From the NCBI GenBank assembly GCA_027047745.1, contig JALTUB010000172.1:27365-42086 (forward strand): a stretch of DNA of 14,722 nt, given 5' to 3'. The position numbers and the translations under genes are program-made. The first letter of the stretch is position 1; every line of letters begins with the position of its first letter. This document shows positions 13,769-14,722 of the stretch, in pieces. Under the pieces are notes generated by a model. That model had not been told where the DNA came from. It made no database searches and was given only the letters and a program-made list of their open reading frames with translations. This DNA is from Sulfurimonas sp. Its GTDB lineage: Bacteria > Campylobacterota > Campylobacteria > Campylobacterales > Sulfurimonadaceae.

Positions 13769-13792
13769 GTTCCACCTTTCTCATGGTGGAAC
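13769..13792 (+). terminator. GC-rich hairpin after aclA
   Basis: GTTCCACC (13769-13776) pairs perfectly with GGTGGAAC (13785-13792) across an 8-base loop, just behind aclA. It is the strongest hairpin in the window. The classical U-run is missing (ACAGATAAATC follows), so it may instead be an mRNA 3'-end stabiliser or a Rho-assisted terminator. Confidence 0.6.
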
Positions 13793-13833
13793 AGATAAAT
13801 CACTACTTCCTTTTAAATTCAATACTTTTTAGA

Positions 13834-13839
13834 TATACT
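13834..13839 (+). promoter_or_regulatory. -10 element for the pilin-like gene
   Basis: TATACT, preceded by a T-rich stretch (CTTTTTAGA), stands 28 bases before the start codon at 13868. A short TAGGT ribosome binding site lies at 13857-13861. The -35 region is not recognisable, as is common in Campylobacterota. Confidence 0.45.
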
Positions 13840-13867
13840 TTAAGCACAAAAACAGATAGGTATATTT

Positions 13868-14524
13868 ATGAAAAAAGCATTTACCCTCTTAGAACTTGTA
13901 TTCGTGATAGTTGTAATTGGCATTTTAGCTGCGATTATTGTCCCAAGAACAAAAACAAATCCTCTTCAAGAAGCAGCAATTCAACTCATTTCAGATATAA
14001 GATATACACAGCATTTAGCTATGGTTGATGATAAATATGACAAGAGCAATAATCAGTGGTATAAGAAAAGGTGGCAGATACTCTTTGGTACATCTACAAC
14101 TCATACAAATGGATTTGAGGCATATTCAATATTTTCAGATGCAGGAGCATTTACAGGTAATCCAGGAATATCAGAACTTGCAAAAGATCCAACTTCTACA
14201 AACAAATTGTTAACTGGAGGTTTTGCTGGTGTTATAAATTATGCAACAGATGCAAGAGTTACAAAGAAAATGAATCTTGGTGCAAGTTACGGAATTACAT
14301 CTGTAACAACAAGTGATTGTGGTGGAGCAAATAGAATAGCGTTTGATAATTTAGGAAGACCTTTTAAAGGAGATAGTAGCAGTTGGACATCAAGTATAGA
14401 TGGAATATTAAAAACGAAATGTAAATTTATATTAAATCATGGTTTAGACACAATAACAATTCAAATAGAACCAAAAACAGGTTATGTATGTGTCTTAAAT
14501 AGTGCAGAAACAGCATGTCGATAA
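13868..14524 (+). CDS. Type II/IV prepilin-like protein
   Basis: The 218-residue protein opens with a class III prepilin signal. A very short leader MKKA is followed by FTLLELVFVIVVIGILAAI, the hydrophobic assembly helix with E at mature position 5. Prepilin peptidase would cut between A4 and F5. The usual residue before the cut is glycine, so alanine at -1 is a variant. The soluble domain contains FDNLGRPF at 159-166, a signature common in pseudopilins of this phylum, and four cysteines (151, 185, 208, 217) that may form disulfides outside the membrane. It stands alone without secretion or pilus genes. A minor pilin or pseudopilin for DNA uptake or secretion is plausible but unproven. Confidence 0.85.
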   Translation: MKKAFTLLELVFVIVVIGILAAIIVPRTKTNPLQEAAIQLISDIRYTQHLAMVDDKYDKSNNQWYKKRWQILFGTSTTHTNGFEAYSIFSDAGAFTGNPGISELAKDPTSTNKLLTGGFAGVINYATDARVTKKMNLGASYGITSVTTSDCGGANRIAFDNLGRPFKGDSSSWTSSIDGILKTKCKFILNHGLDTITIQIEPKTGYVCVLNSAETACR

Positions 14525-14536
14525 GTAATAATAAGT

Positions 14537-14552
14537 AAGTTTCAAAACTTTT
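14537..14552 (+). terminator. Weak AT-rich palindrome after the pilin-like gene
   Basis: AAGTTT-CA-AAACTT followed by TT lies 13 bases after the stop codon. The stem contains only one G-C pair and the loop would be two bases, so it can be at most a poor terminator. No better one is seen before the rRNA-type promoter. Confidence 0.2.
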
Positions 14553-14568
14553 AAAAACTTCCCCCACC

Positions 14569-14591
14569 AATTAAGCGACAATTAAGCAACA
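14569..14591 (+). repeat. Two 12-bp direct repeats overlapping the rRNA-type -35 region
   Basis: AATTAAGCGACA (14569-14580) and AATTAAGCAACA (14580-14591) differ at one position and are offset by 11 bases, about one helical turn. The first copy contains the -35 hexamer. Such phasing would suit a DNA-binding protein or upstream promoter contact. Confidence 0.7.
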
Positions 14592-14603
14592 ACCCCCTAT
14601 AAT
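14575..14603 (+). promoter_or_regulatory. Strong sigma-70-type promoter, probably for an rRNA operon
   Basis: GCGACA (14575-14580) and a perfect TATAAT (14598-14603) are spaced by 17 bases, the optimum for the main sigma factor. The -35 matches TTGACA in four positions. The -10 is flanked by C-rich sequence (ACCCCC before, TCCCATCC after). A GC-rich discriminator is typical of stringently controlled rRNA promoters. A -35 box at ideal spacing is otherwise unusual in this window. Confidence 0.7.
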
Positions 14604-14609
14604 TCCCAT

Positions 14610-14722
14610 CCACAAACAAAGAGACCTTGTTTAAAAGGCCTTAAGAGACTTCGAGTTGAAGTTTTAGGAAAGTTTGAGATCATTGAAAACTAAGCAAGTA
14701 AGAGACTAACTTTATTAAGTTA
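14610..14722 (+). other. Probable rRNA operon leader, 16S rRNA expected beyond the window end
   Basis: No reading frame is visible. The sequence has the look of a pre-rRNA leader. A small hairpin CCTT/AAGG lies at 14625-14638, a better one pairs 14646-14652 with 14658-14664 around GAGTT, and GATCATTGAAAACTAAGC follows. Such TTGAAAAC-type strings occur in many bacterial rRNA leaders. A 16S rRNA gene in this phylum would begin with TTTATGGAGAGTTTGATC-like sequence, which has not started by base 14722. The identification is inferred from promoter strength and texture. Confidence 0.55.

Noticed and set aside
13783..14028. 81-codon + strand frame across the aclA-pilin gap
   Set aside because: It begins in the hairpin after aclA and runs out of frame through the pilin signal peptide. 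There is no ribosome binding site.

Overview
The window looks like chromosomal DNA of a chemolithoautotrophic member of the Campylobacterota (former Epsilonproteobacteria), most like Sulfurimonas or a close relative. This rests on gene content and order, not on a database search. Coding DNA is AT-rich and tightly packed, with many 1-8 base overlaps. An rsmD-flgI-flgJ-flgM-flgN-flgK block matches the order I recall from Campylobacter jejuni. A two-subunit bacterial ATP-citrate lyase (aclB-aclA) marks the reductive TCA cycle of CO2 fixation.

Layout, left to right, all genes on the + strand. (1) 1-1945: the end of an unidentified gene, a small membrane protein, a DEDDh exonuclease with an ExoX-type C-terminal domain, a small protein with a possible degenerate receiver fold, and the 16S rRNA methyltransferase RsmD. 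(2) 1948-5947: a flagellar cluster. A sigma-54-type site precedes flgI-flgJ, and a sigma-28-type site overlapping the flgJ stop codon precedes flgM-flgN-flgK. This fits the usual middle/late hierarchy, with anti-sigma factor FlgM under the sigma factor it inhibits. (3) 5963-6760: a lone DppC-type ABC permease behind flgK without its partners. (4) 6761-8750: a patchy, accessory-looking stretch. It holds a frame-broken small reading frame, a secreted ComEA-like helix-hairpin-helix protein, an Rpn-family PD-(D/E)XK nuclease with a six-unit tandem repeat, a frameshifted gene overlapping the Rpn stop codon, and an intergenic region with nested inverted and direct repeats. (5) 8751-10510: trpG/pabA overlapping a polytopic GT39-like glycosyltransferase gene. 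(6) 10598-13753: aclB-aclA with its own promoter, followed by a GC-rich hairpin. (7) 13868-14524: a type II/IV pilin-like protein. (8) 14525-14722: a strong rRNA-type promoter and a structured leader. The window probably stops just before a 16S rRNA gene.

The conserved parts are easily explained: motility, CO2 fixation, tryptophan/folate biosynthesis and rRNA processing. The least explained part is 6761-8750. There the Rpn gene, its possible internal antitoxin-like start, the broken coupled gene and the compound repeat upstream of trpG are the best candidates for something undescribed. I found no CRISPR array, insertion sequence, tRNA or complete rRNA gene.
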